In this document: positions 8,075-15,464 of the stretch, one piece after another
Layout: every line of letters begins with the position of its first letter
How positions within the stretch are numbered: the stretch's first letter is position 1
NCBI GenBank assembly: GCA_040080915.1
Contig: JBEBHD010000078.1
Location: 1-18,227 of the forward strand
DNA: 18,227 nt
Direction: 5' to 3'
Source of the DNA: M3007 sp040080915
Lineage (GTDB): Bacteria > Bacteroidota > Bacteroidia > Chitinophagales > Saprospiraceae
Notes under the pieces: generated by a model
Told to the model about the DNA's origin: nothing
What the model saw: the letters and a program-made list of their open reading frames with translations, nothing else
Databases searched by the model: none
Translations under genes and position numbers: made by a program

Positions 8075-9363
8075 CCTTCTGCGTATTTTTTGAAATTGTC
8101 CAAAATCGCCTGCCAACCGCTGCGCTGCATTTCGTGCGAGTGGAGGTTTTCTGCTTCAAATGTTTCGGTGATCACAGTCGAAGTACCGTTGGTTTCAAAC
8201 AGCACCACTACTTTCCGTCCATCTTCGATGGTGTAGGTGATGCGCTGGTTTTCAACGACATCATCATACTTGCCGCTGAAATCGAAACGGAAACTACCAT
8301 CCTTGGCTGACATGGTGTACACAAAATTGCCGCCAGGGCGCAGGTCGTTCGCGGCCTTGGGCGTGTGCCAATCGTCGGAGGCATTGTTCCACTGCACGAT
8401 GTGTTCCGGTTCTGTCCACAGTTGCCAGATTTTCGTTACCGGGGCGTTTACGGTGCTTTGCACAGTGATGCTGGTTTTCGGAGCATCAGCCGGTTCGGCA
8501 GCCAGTCGTGCGATTTCGATCTTTCGCATTTGGAGCATGGCCATCATGGCGCGTTGTGCCACGGCGGGGTTGGGGTCACCGAGCAGGCGCAGCAGAGCCT
8601 CGGGAATGACCTGCCACGAAACACCAAATTGATCCTTCAGCCAACCACACATACTTTCCTCGCCGCCGTCTGCTGTGAGTTTTTCCCAAAAAAAGTCCAC
8701 CTCGTCCTGTGTGTCGCAGTTGATCACGAAGGAAACGGCCTCGTTGAAGGTGAAGGCGGGTTCGGCCATCGGGTTGTCCATTGCCGCAAACGTTTGGCCT
8801 GCAAGGCTGAACTCGGCGTACTTCAACGACCCTTCCGGTCCGGTCTCGTTTGCCGAGTAGGGGAAGAGCATGGCGACTGCCGATTGGGGGAACAATTGCG
8901 TGTAAAACCGCACTGCCGCCTCGCCGTGACCACGCTGCGGGCCGGTGAAGAGGAAAGACGGCATGATTTTCTGATCCGTGCTGGCGAATTTGCCCAGCAT
9001 GATCTGCCACGAAAGGCCGTATTTGTCCTGCACCCAGCCGTATTGTTCGCTCCAGTCGTACTTGTTGAGCGGCATTAGCACCATACCCCCATCAGCGAGT
9101 TTTGACCAGACCGCTTGGACTTCATGTGGCGTGTCGCAAGACACAAAAAAGGACACGGAGGGATTGAACTGGTGCTTCGGCCCACCGTTTAGGGCGCTGA
9201 ATTTTTTCCCATTGAGCACAAAGCCCACGACCATGACGGTATCGCCGTTTCGGGCGACGGATTCGAGCGATGAGTTGGGGAAAACGGAGCAGTAGAAATT
9301 GGCGGCTTCTTCCGCTTGGTGGTCGAACCAGAGGAAAGGCGTGATCGTTTGTGTGTTGTTCAT
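8071..9363 (-). CDS. VOC-VOC-AHSA1 three-domain fusion protein
   Basis: The 430-residue protein contains two PhnB/3-demethylubiquinone methyltransferase-like VOC (glyoxalase-fold) domains followed by an SRPBCC/AHSA1 domain. Domain 1 is about 5-128 (TITPFLWFDHQAEEAANFY...YGLSWQIM), domain 2 about 133-262 (MPSFLFTGPQRGHGEAAVRFY...FGVSWQVIPEAL). The linker at 263-296 is helical and Ala/Met-rich. Domain 3 is about 297-430 (ITVQSTVNAPVTKIWQLWTEPEHIVQWN...GWQAILDNFKKY). No signal peptide is present, so it is probably cytosolic. Domains of both types are usually separate proteins of about 130-160 residues that bind small hydrophobic or metal-bound ligands; many have no known substrate. The ATG at 9363 is unambiguous. 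It ends with a 4-base overlap with the next gene. No enzymatic activity can be assigned. Confidence 0.9.
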   Translation of the reverse strand: MNNTQTITPFLWFDHQAEEAANFYCSVFPNSSLESVARNGDTVMVVGFVLNGKKFSALNGGPKHQFNPSVSFFVSCDTPHEVQAVWSKLADGGMVLMPLNKYDWSEQYGWVQDKYGLSWQIMLGKFASTDQKIMPSFLFTGPQRGHGEAAVRFYTQLFPQSAVAMLFPYSANETGPEGSLKYAEFSLAGQTFAAMDNPMAEPAFTFNEAVSFVINCDTQDEVDFFWEKLTADGGEESMCGWLKDQFGVSWQVIPEALLRLLGDPNPAVAQRAMMAMLQMRKIEIARLAAEPADAPKTSITVQSTVNAPVTKIWQLWTEPEHIVQWNNASDDWHTPKAANDLRPGGNFVYTMSAKDGSFRFDFSGKYDDVVENQRITYTIEDGRKVVVLFETNGTSTVITETFEAENLHSHEMQRSGWQAILDNFKKYAEG

Positions 9364-9435
9364 AAAAAACAGGTTGTGTAGAAAGCGGGGGTAAGAATGA
9401 GGAATCCCGATTTATGATTCAGGTACGGTTTTAGG

Positions 9436-9493
9436 GCGTGTTTAAATTTAACATTCGGATGGCCTGCCATCCGAATGTTAAATTTAAACACGC
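9436..9493. repeat. 58-bp palindrome with perfect 27-bp arms
   Basis: The arms 9436-9462 and 9467-9493 are exact reverse complements, beginning GCGTGTTTAAATTTAACATT, with a 4-base loop CCTG. Weaker pairing continues outwards to about 9431/9498. It starts two bases past the stop of the single-VOC gene and ends 72 bp before the next start on the minus strand. No T tract follows on the minus strand (CCTAAAACCG), so it is not a textbook terminator. The length and perfection also fit a small palindromic mobile element (REP- or MITE-like). Confidence 0.9.
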
Positions 9494-9495
9494 TC

Positions 9496-9936
9496 TTATC
9501 CTTTTTCGACACAATCGAACATCCACTGAACCCCGAACTTGTCGGTGCCGCTACCGAAATAGCTGCCCCAAAACGTGTCCTGAAGCTCCATCTCCGCTTT
9601 ACCACCCGCCAAAAGTGCGTCGAACAGGCGCTTGGTTTCGGCGCGGGAGCCCGGGGAGAGGCAGATGTAGGAATTGTTGCCCATCCTGACATTAAAACCC
9701 ATGGTTTCGGGGGCATCGGTGCCCATGAGCAGGTGACCGCCGAGGATGGGAAGCCCTACGTGCATGACCAGATTTTTGTCGGCTTCGGCTACGGGCGGTA
9801 CGCCTTCCTGTGGCGGCATGCCACTGAAACGCATGATGCCGCCTTCGGTAAACTCGCCGCCGAAGACGGATTTGTAGAAATTGAATGCTTCCTCCGTCTG
9901 GCGGGGGAAATTGAGGTAAGTGCCTACACTTGCCAT
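9496..9936 (-). CDS. VOC family (PhnB-like) protein
   Basis: This 146-residue single-domain protein has the PhnB-like glyoxalase/bleomycin-resistance fold. It opens with VGTYLNFPRQTEEAFNFYKSVFG, contains LGGHLLMGTDAP near residue 66-75 and ends with GSGTDKFGVQWMFDC, the usual closing strand of the family. The length is normal for the family. There is no signal peptide. PhnB-like proteins in Bacteroidota are abundant, mostly without a proven substrate. The neighbouring downstream gene carries two more VOC domains, so three lie in a row, probably related by duplication. A promoter-like pair of boxes lies 37 bp upstream, and a large palindrome directly downstream may insulate it from the next gene. 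Confidence 0.92.
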   Translation of the reverse strand: MASVGTYLNFPRQTEEAFNFYKSVFGGEFTEGGIMRFSGMPPQEGVPPVAEADKNLVMHVGLPILGGHLLMGTDAPETMGFNVRMGNNSYICLSPGSRAETKRLFDALLAGGKAEMELQDTFWGSYFGSGTDKFGVQWMFDCVEKG

Positions 9937-9972
9937 AGTGTGTTTAATTTATTTGTTTGAAAATATGGAGCG

Positions 9973-10005
9973 CAAAGGTGTGAAAGAGAAGTTTTAAAAA
10001 CAAAA
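9973..10005 (-). promoter_or_regulatory. Candidate Bacteroidota-type promoter for VOC gene
   Basis: On the minus strand TTTTG (plus 10001-10005) is followed after 20 bases by CACCTTTG (plus 9973-9980), one base off the -7 consensus TAnnTTTG. The spacing fits the known 17-23 bases and the box ends 36 bases before the ATG at 9936. It lies in the gap after the stop of the ankyrin gene, so it would give the VOC gene its own transcript. Confidence 0.4.
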
Positions 10006-10010
10006 TGTTT

Positions 10011-11000
10011 TTAAAATATTTTTTTCAACCGCTCAAAATCTTCCTGCGAGGTATAACCGTCCGGGGAAAAGTTTTTCTCAACTGCCTGAAACAGTTTTTG
10101 AAAGGTTGTGTCGTCGGCAGCTTTGAAATCGGGGTCTGCGCCTTTTTCGAGCAGGGTGGCGCATACGCCCCAGCGCTCGAGAATGGCGGAGTGCAGCAGT
10201 GGTGTGATGGGGCCTTGTCTGTCGTCGAATACGGCGGTTGCGTTGGGGTCGGCTCCGAATTCAAGCAAGACCTGCACGGAGGCTTCCGGTTCTTGATAGG
10301 CACCGACTGCCTCAAAAAGAATGGGGCGTTCAAAATGGTTTTTTTGGGACGCATTGGCATCGGCACCTTGCTCCAACAGAAAGCGCAGCAGTACTACATT
10401 GCCAGTGCTTGCAGCGGCCATGTGCGGCGGAACGTCCGATTCTTTTGTACTATCCATTGTTGCCCCCATTTCGAAAAGCACTCGTATGCATTCGAGTTTT
10501 TCCGCTGCCCTATGTTGGCCATGAGAAGCCTGTGAAATGGCGAAAGAAAGTAAATTACCCCCTTCGAAGAGCCTTTCAACAGGCGTTTGCAGCAATTTTT
10601 TGAATTTTTCCAGATCGCCATCCCGGATCGCCCGCGCGATTTGGTCCCGTGCTTGGTCTTCAAAAATGGGCTGGGCATCTTCGAGTTTGTACCGAGCCTT
10701 TATCTGCTTTTGGCGCCGCATTTCGAGCCAAATTGGCTCCATTTTTCTAAATAAGACCGACAGGATTACGAGGCCCAAAGCCATGTACTTGGCCCAGTCG
10801 AAAGGCAATAGGTTCAGGCCGAGCAGTACGAACAGCGCGATGGTAGCGATTTGGTAATAGGCTTTGTAGTAGGCTTGACCTACCGCGTCTCCGCCTTTGT
10901 TTTTGTTTTTTGAAGAAAAGAACATTTCGCTCCCCACGAATACGGCAAGGATCGCGATGATGACCCAATTGAGGATGGTTATAAGCGTGAGTATGTTCAT
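10011..11000 (-). CDS. Membrane-anchored ankyrin-repeat protein, downstream paralogue
   Basis: The 329-residue product has three hydrophobic segments (about 6-26, 50-66 and 71-85), then a charged linker and about five degenerate ankyrin repeats to residue 300. Examples are VPPHMAAASTGNVVLLRFLLEQGADANA and RPILFEAVGAYQEPEASVQVLLEFGADPNA. Ankyrin repeats bind proteins; here they are tethered to a membrane, presumably the inner one. It is a clear paralogue of the gene 4 bp upstream: shared landmarks are LFVLLGLNLLP, the following WAKY, GADPNATAV, QGPITPLL and DFERLKKI. The C-terminal halves are much more alike than the N-termini. It has no recognisable Shine-Dalgarno sequence and is almost certainly co-transcribed with its twin. 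The function is unknown. Confidence 0.9.
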   Translation of the reverse strand: MNILTLITILNWVIIAILAVFVGSEMFFSSKNKNKGGDAVGQAYYKAYYQIATIALFVLLGLNLLPFDWAKYMALGLVILSVLFRKMEPIWLEMRRQKQIKARYKLEDAQPIFEDQARDQIARAIRDGDLEKFKKLLQTPVERLFEGGNLLSFAISQASHGQHRAAEKLECIRVLFEMGATMDSTKESDVPPHMAAASTGNVVLLRFLLEQGADANASQKNHFERPILFEAVGAYQEPEASVQVLLEFGADPNATAVFDDRQGPITPLLHSAILERWGVCATLLEKGADPDFKAADDTTFQKLFQAVEKNFSPDGYTSQEDFERLKKIF

Positions 11001-11004
11001 GGCT

Positions 11005-11967
11005 TTATTTCAGTATTTTCTTCAACCGCTCAAAATCCTCCCGTGTGGTGTAGGCGTTGGGGGAAAAGGTTATCTCGCCTTCCTGAAACAGTTTTTGAAA
11101 GGTGGTGCCGTCGGCGGCTTTGAAATCGGGGTTTGCGCCTTTTTCGAGCAGGGTAGCGCACGCACCCCAGCGTTCGTTTATGGCAGCCCACAACAGTGGC
11201 GTGATGGGGCCTTGCTCGTCGTCGAGCACAGCGGTAGCGTTGGGGTCTGCCCCGAATTCGAGTAGCACCCGCGCCGCCGCGTCAGTCTTCAGGTACGAAC
11301 CTACCGCCTCGAACAGGATGGGGCGTTTGTCGTAGTTGGTATTGGCATCGGCCCCGTGCTCAAGCAAGAGCCGGAGTAACGGGGCATTTCCAGTCTCGGC
11401 GATAGCGATATGAAGAGGGGGAATGCCTGGCCCATTCGTGCTGTCGAGGCGTGCCCCTGCCTGAAACAGCAGCCGTATGCACGCCATACGTTCTTCGATC
11501 TTGTCGTTGGAACTGGCGGTTTTGGTCACGACGAACCGAAGGAGTTCGCCGTCTTCGTTGAGGCGCGGCACTGGGTTTTGCAGGATTTTTTTTACAGTTT
11601 CGGTTTTGCCTTCGTAGATCGCCCGAGCAATGCTTTCGCGCTCCTTGTCCTCGAACATGGATTTGGATGACTCGGTTTTTGAAGCGACCTTCTGTTTGAG
11701 GCTGCTCCAGGCTGAGCCAAATTTTATGTAAGCAAACGGTGCCAAAATCAGCGCGAACGCAGTGTATTTTGCCCAGTTGTAGGGCAGCAGGTTCAAGCCG
11801 AGCAGCACAAAAAGCCAGATGATAGCGAGCTGCTGAATGAGCTGACCCATACCCCGGCCAGCGGGATCTCCGCCTTTGGTGGGAGAGATCATTGCCAGAG
11901 CTACGAGTACGGTGAGGATCGCGATGACGATCCAATTGAGAATAGTGACGATTTTGAGGATGCTCAT
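11005..11967 (-). CDS. Membrane-anchored ankyrin-repeat protein, upstream paralogue
   Basis: The 320-residue protein has hydrophobic segments at about 8-28, 45-63 and 67-84, then about five ankyrin-type repeats between residues 107 and 290. Typical ones are IPPLHIAIAETGNAPLLRLLLEHGADANT, and RPILFEAVGSYLKTDAAARVLLEFGADPNA. No enzymatic motif is seen. It is the first gene of the minus-strand run, with a -7-like box 17 bases before its ATG, and its stop lies 4 bp from the start of its paralogue. I infer a pair of membrane-bound scaffolds that could work as a hetero-oligomer; nothing in the sequence names a partner. Confidence 0.9.
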   Translation of the reverse strand: MSILKIVTILNWIVIAILTVLVALAMISPTKGGDPAGRGMGQLIQQLAIIWLFVLLGLNLLPYNWAKYTAFALILAPFAYIKFGSAWSSLKQKVASKTESSKSMFEDKERESIARAIYEGKTETVKKILQNPVPRLNEDGELLRFVVTKTASSNDKIEERMACIRLLFQAGARLDSTNGPGIPPLHIAIAETGNAPLLRLLLEHGADANTNYDKRPILFEAVGSYLKTDAAARVLLEFGADPNATAVLDDEQGPITPLLWAAINERWGACATLLEKGANPDFKAADGTTFQKLFQEGEITFSPNAYTTREDFERLKKILK

Positions 11968-11984
11968 GGTGGTGTGTTTTTGGG

Positions 11985-11992
11985 CAAAAGTA
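11985..11992 (-). promoter_or_regulatory. Candidate -7 box for ankyrin operon
   Basis: On the minus strand TACTTTTG matches the Bacteroidota -7 consensus TAnnTTTG exactly and is 17 bases before the ATG at 11967. No clear -33 TTTG is found at the usual distance upstream, and the implied leader would be short, so confidence is limited. Confidence 0.4.
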
Positions 11993-12308
11993 AGCCCTTC
12001 GTTAAATAAGCACCTTCTAGTTTTTGCCGCGCCGCAAAGCCTTGGGCAAGCTCAAAACGAACTAGCTACAGCCCCTGCGCTACTCGACATTTAGTATATG
12101 CTATCTTTTCGCATTAATGCTTCCTTGCTAACGAAACAAAGGATAATGCATTGACTTATAATAGTTTAGTTTTTTTTCATTTTGCTGAATTGGCACTTTT
12201 GCCAGCATGTATATATGAAATATAGATGAAAGTCCGGCGCGGTTAACGCTAAATTCACATCAGGTTTTTGGCCTTAAGTATATGCTGTTAACAATCAAGA
12301 CGAAATCC
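11993..12308. other. Divergent intergenic region before the glycan operon
   Basis: No gene is seen. A GC-richer portion (about 12030-12085) is followed by an AT-rich portion with long T and A runs. It contains a perfect palindrome GCATTAATGC (12111-12120), a short palindrome AATGCATT (12145-12152) and TGGCA-CTTT-TGCCA (12191-12204), which overlaps CACTTTTG, one base off a -7 box. These are possible operator or promoter parts for the plus-strand operon, unproven. Confidence 0.45.
12093..12286 (+). promoter_or_regulatory. 10-bp direct repeat pair upstream of glycosidase gene
   Basis: AGTATATGCT occurs at 12093-12102 and again at 12277-12286, 184 bp apart, each preceded by T/A-rich bases. The second copy contains the upstream in-frame ATG at 12282, which weakens the case for that ATG as the start. 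Could be a regulator-binding pair or chance. Confidence 0.25.
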
Positions 12309-15300
12309 ATGAAAGCACTTCATCTTTTCCTGCTGTGTGTTTTTTCAATTTGTTTTACCGGCCTGTTTGCGCAAAGCGCTCCGGTGCGACTGGAACAAAC
12401 CTCCGCTGGCGCTAAACTCTTGGTCAATGGGAGACCAATGATGGTCAACGGAATGAACTGGGACTACTTTCCCATCGGTACCAATTACTCTTACAGTCTG
12501 TGGAATCAACCCGACGACTTCATCAAAAAAGCGCTGGATGACGAGATGGCGCTGTTGAAAAACATGGGTGCCAACACGATCCGGGTGTACTCGGGTATTC
12601 CCAAAAAGTGGATTCAGTATATCTATGAGCAGCACGGTATCTATACCATGCTCAACCACTCTTTTGGCCGATATGGCCTGACCCTGGACGGCGCCTGGGT
12701 TGCCAATACCGAGTACTCCGATCCAAGGGTCAGCGCCCTCTTGCTGAAAGAAGTGAAGGAACTGGTAACGGAGTACAAGAACACTCCGGGTTTGTTGCTC
12801 TACTTGTTGGGCAACGAGAACAACTACGGTCTTTTCTGGGACGGGGCCGAGACCGAGGATATACCGGTGCAAGACAGGGTGTCCACTCAACGGGCGCATT
12901 ACCTGTACCAACTTTTCAACAAGGCTGCTTTGGAGATGAAGGCTGTTGACCAATCGCATCCGGTTGCGATTTGCAACGGCGATCTGTTGTTTCTCGACAT
13001 CATCGCCAAAGAATGCAAGGATGTGGACATCCTTGGTGTCAACGTCTACCGGGGTATCTCTACCACCGATCTTTTTGAGCGGGTGAAAAGAGCGTACGGT
13101 AAACCCGTCATGCTTACGGAATTCGGCAGCGATGCCTACAACGCACAAGCCAATGAAGAAGATCAGCAGGCACAGGCCATATACGATGTTGCCAACTGGA
13201 AAGAAATTTACGAAAACGCAGCGGGCCTCGGCAAAGCCGGAAACGCTATTGGCGGCTTCACCTTTCAGTTCAGCGACGGCTGGTGGAAATACGAACAAAC
13301 CAGCAACCTGAGCGTGCACGACAACAGTGCGTCCTGGTCAAACGGGGGGTACTCTTTCGATTATGTTGCTGGCGACAATAACATGAACGAAGAGTGGTTC
13401 GGCATCTGCGCCAAAGGTCCGACCAATGCCAAAGGACATTACCAATTGTACCCGAGAGCGGCGTACTACGCTCTTGCTGAAGCGCATCGGTTTGATCCTT
13501 ACGCGCAAGGCACCTCGCTCACCGCCGTTCAGCAGCACTTTTCGGCCATTCAGGTGGTCGATGCATACCTGAAGGCCCGGGGCGACAAAGCAGCACTTGA
13601 GGGCGGCCGGCAACAAACAGTCGGGATAAGCCGGTTGGGCGCACAACTTTCGACCTTCAATACCGGCGGCGATTTGATTACGACCCCGCAAAACCCAGCC
13701 CCCGGCCCAACCTCGTATCCTGACCAACAGGGCTTCGATCATTTGCAGTCCTTTTTTATCGGCGTGGAAGCCAATCCGACGTCCAATTTCAGAGCAAATG
13801 TAGATGTGAATATATTGGGCAATATTGCCAACAACCCCATAGATCAGATTTTTTACGAAAACCGGGGACGGCGTGTGCAACTGAATAGTACCACTGGAAA
13901 TTTGACAGTAGAATCACTGAACCGGATTCAGTTGTACCAGGCCAGTTATGAATGGAACCACAAGTACTTTGACTTCAAGGGTTTTTACCGTACGGGCCAC
14001 TACCACTGGGGTTATGAGGGCGATTTTTTCGGCCTTTACCCGGAAGCCAACTACGGCCCCCAGATTGACCTGTACAACGGTATTGCCCCTTTCGGTTTCG
14101 AAGTAGCGGGCAAAAAAGCATTGAAGGGCCTAAAAATCGCTTTTGGCCCGCAACTCTGGTGGGGTGCCAACCCGGCAATGTTGCTGAAATATCAAAAAAC
14201 GGTTGGCAAATTCAACGTTGCTGCTGTCTTTCACGAAGACCTGGACCAACTGGGCCTCACCGAAAGTTCCTTCGCCATACCACAACCCAAAACCCGGCGC
14301 CTGGGCTTGCATATCCAGCGGGAGTTTGGCAAATTGGGTGTGGAAGTGGGTGGCCTTTGGGGCGGGCAGCCGCTGCAGGGCCGGGAGTTTCAGGTGGTGC
14401 GGGGCGAGCCAGGGCAGTACACGGCGTACAAGGATAAGATTAAAGCGGAAGACAATTTTGGCGGAAAAATCAAACTAACCTATAAAGGTGGCCGATTCAA
14501 CTGGTATGCCCAGTCGGCTGCCATGGGCTTAGTGGCCAACGGCGGTGCCGACAACACCCTGACATTCACCGGCTGGCGACTGAAGGACAGTGGCAGCGGA
14601 AACCAGTTCAACTTCCTCTCTGGTTTCACTTACGCGCTGGGCAACCTCCAGATTGCCCCCAACTTCCTGTGGCAAAAACCAATCGAAGGCCCCATTCCGG
14701 CTGATGTATTCGCTCCCGGGCGGCCCCGATATATCATCGATGACCCGTTTGTGGTGCGGGGCAACCGGGAACAGGTAGCCGGCGAATTACTCTTTACCTT
14801 CGATCCCACGCCCGGCTCCTGGATGTACAACTGGGACAGCGACCGCAGCGAAGATGCCAAATTCGCCCTGAGTGCCGGTGTGGTGTATCGCCACTTGCCC
14901 ACCACGCAGGACGCTGCCATCGGTATTTTCCCCGACGGGCGTACCACATTCGCTTTCCCGGGTGCCGCTCCGGCACAGGATTTATGGGAAGTAAACACCC
15001 GACTGGTGTCCAAAATCAGCAGCGAATTCGGCTTGATTGCCAACCTGTATGCCGGCGATGCGCAAGCCAATGGCAGCGACAAACGCACCATCAGCCGGTA
15101 TGGCCTGGATTTGCGCGTGATACACAAAACCCTGAAACTGACCTCGTTTGTCCGAATCAACGATTGGGGCCCCTATGACTATCACCGCGATTTCAACCTC
15201 ACCTTTCCGCTCCAGTTGATGGCAGATGTGTCCATCTCCCTGGGCAAACCAGACTGGTTCAATATGCCGGATACCCGGTTCGGCGTGCGCGGCACTTACC

Positions 15301-15449
15301 GTACACTCGACCGTTACTCGCCGCGCTACTCCCCTGTACAAACCGTAAACGGTGCCGGAAACCCGGTGCCTGATCCCAACGCTGTCGGATTCGACAACGG
15401 CAATGAGTGGGAAATCCGCACCTATCTGTTCATCAATATTGGCAAATAA
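12309..15449 (+). CDS. Clan GH-A glycosidase fused to outer-membrane-barrel-like domain
   Basis: From the ATG at 12309, chosen because MKALHLFLLCVFSICFTGLFA is a complete signal peptide (an ATG at 12282 adds nine residues), the product is 1046 residues. Residues about 25-400 form a TIM-barrel glycosidase: VNGMNWDY, LLKNMGANTIRVYS, LLGNENN with the probable acid/base Glu170, and PVMLTEFGSDAYNA with the probable nucleophile Glu271. This two-Glu layout is that of clan GH-A; GH2, GH72 or GH158-like assignment is undecided. Residues about 435-1046 lack enzyme motifs and show alternating aromatic/hydrophobic and polar strands with Gly and Asn turns, ending EIRTYLFINIGK, as in an outer-membrane beta-barrel. 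I infer a glycosidase exported by Sec and anchored by its own barrel, which might also act as a pore. First gene of the glycan operon, 15 bp before the next. Confidence 0.85.
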   Translation: MKALHLFLLCVFSICFTGLFAQSAPVRLEQTSAGAKLLVNGRPMMVNGMNWDYFPIGTNYSYSLWNQPDDFIKKALDDEMALLKNMGANTIRVYSGIPKKWIQYIYEQHGIYTMLNHSFGRYGLTLDGAWVANTEYSDPRVSALLLKEVKELVTEYKNTPGLLLYLLGNENNYGLFWDGAETEDIPVQDRVSTQRAHYLYQLFNKAALEMKAVDQSHPVAICNGDLLFLDIIAKECKDVDILGVNVYRGISTTDLFERVKRAYGKPVMLTEFGSDAYNAQANEEDQQAQAIYDVANWKEIYENAAGLGKAGNAIGGFTFQFSDGWWKYEQTSNLSVHDNSASWSNGGYSFDYVAGDNNMNEEWFGICAKGPTNAKGHYQLYPRAAYYALAEAHRFDPYAQGTSLTAVQQHFSAIQVVDAYLKARGDKAALEGGRQQTVGISRLGAQLSTFNTGGDLITTPQNPAPGPTSYPDQQGFDHLQSFFIGVEANPTSNFRANVDVNILGNIANNPIDQIFYENRGRRVQLNSTTGNLTVESLNRIQLYQASYEWNHKYFDFKGFYRTGHYHWGYEGDFFGLYPEANYGPQIDLYNGIAPFGFEVAGKKALKGLKIAFGPQLWWGANPAMLLKYQKTVGKFNVAAVFHEDLDQLGLTESSFAIPQPKTRRLGLHIQREFGKLGVEVGGLWGGQPLQGREFQVVRGEPGQYTAYKDKIKAEDNFGGKIKLTYKGGRFNWYAQSAAMGLVANGGADNTLTFTGWRLKDSGSGNQFNFLSGFTYALGNLQIAPNFLWQKPIEGPIPADVFAPGRPRYIIDDPFVVRGNREQVAGELLFTFDPTPGSWMYNWDSDRSEDAKFALSAGVVYRHLPTTQDAAIGIFPDGRTTFAFPGAAPAQDLWEVNTRLVSKISSEFGLIANLYAGDAQANGSDKRTISRYGLDLRVIHKTLKLTSFVRINDWGPYDYHRDFNLTFPLQLMADVSISLGKPDWFNMPDTRFGVRGTYRTLDRYSPRYSPVQTVNGAGNPVPDPNAVGFDNGNEWEIRTYLFINIGK

Positions 15450-15464
15450 AACACTTGTGACGAT

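Noticed and set aside
9436..9493. Textbook rho-independent terminator
   Set aside because: The stem is ideal in strength but the minus-strand flank is CCTAAAACCG, without a T tract; the arm length of 27 bp is also atypical. Termination remains possible, so it is listed as a palindromic repeat.
12191..12204. Sigma-54 promoter (TGGCAC ... TTGC)
   Set aside because: Only 7 bases separate GG and GC instead of the required 10, so the -24/-12 geometry fails; it is better read as a short palindrome.
12345..13319. Long open frame (324 codons) antisense to the glycosidase domain
   Set aside because: It is a shadow of the GH-A catalytic domain, which has clear catalytic motifs on the plus strand; the antisense product has no domain and no plausible start context.
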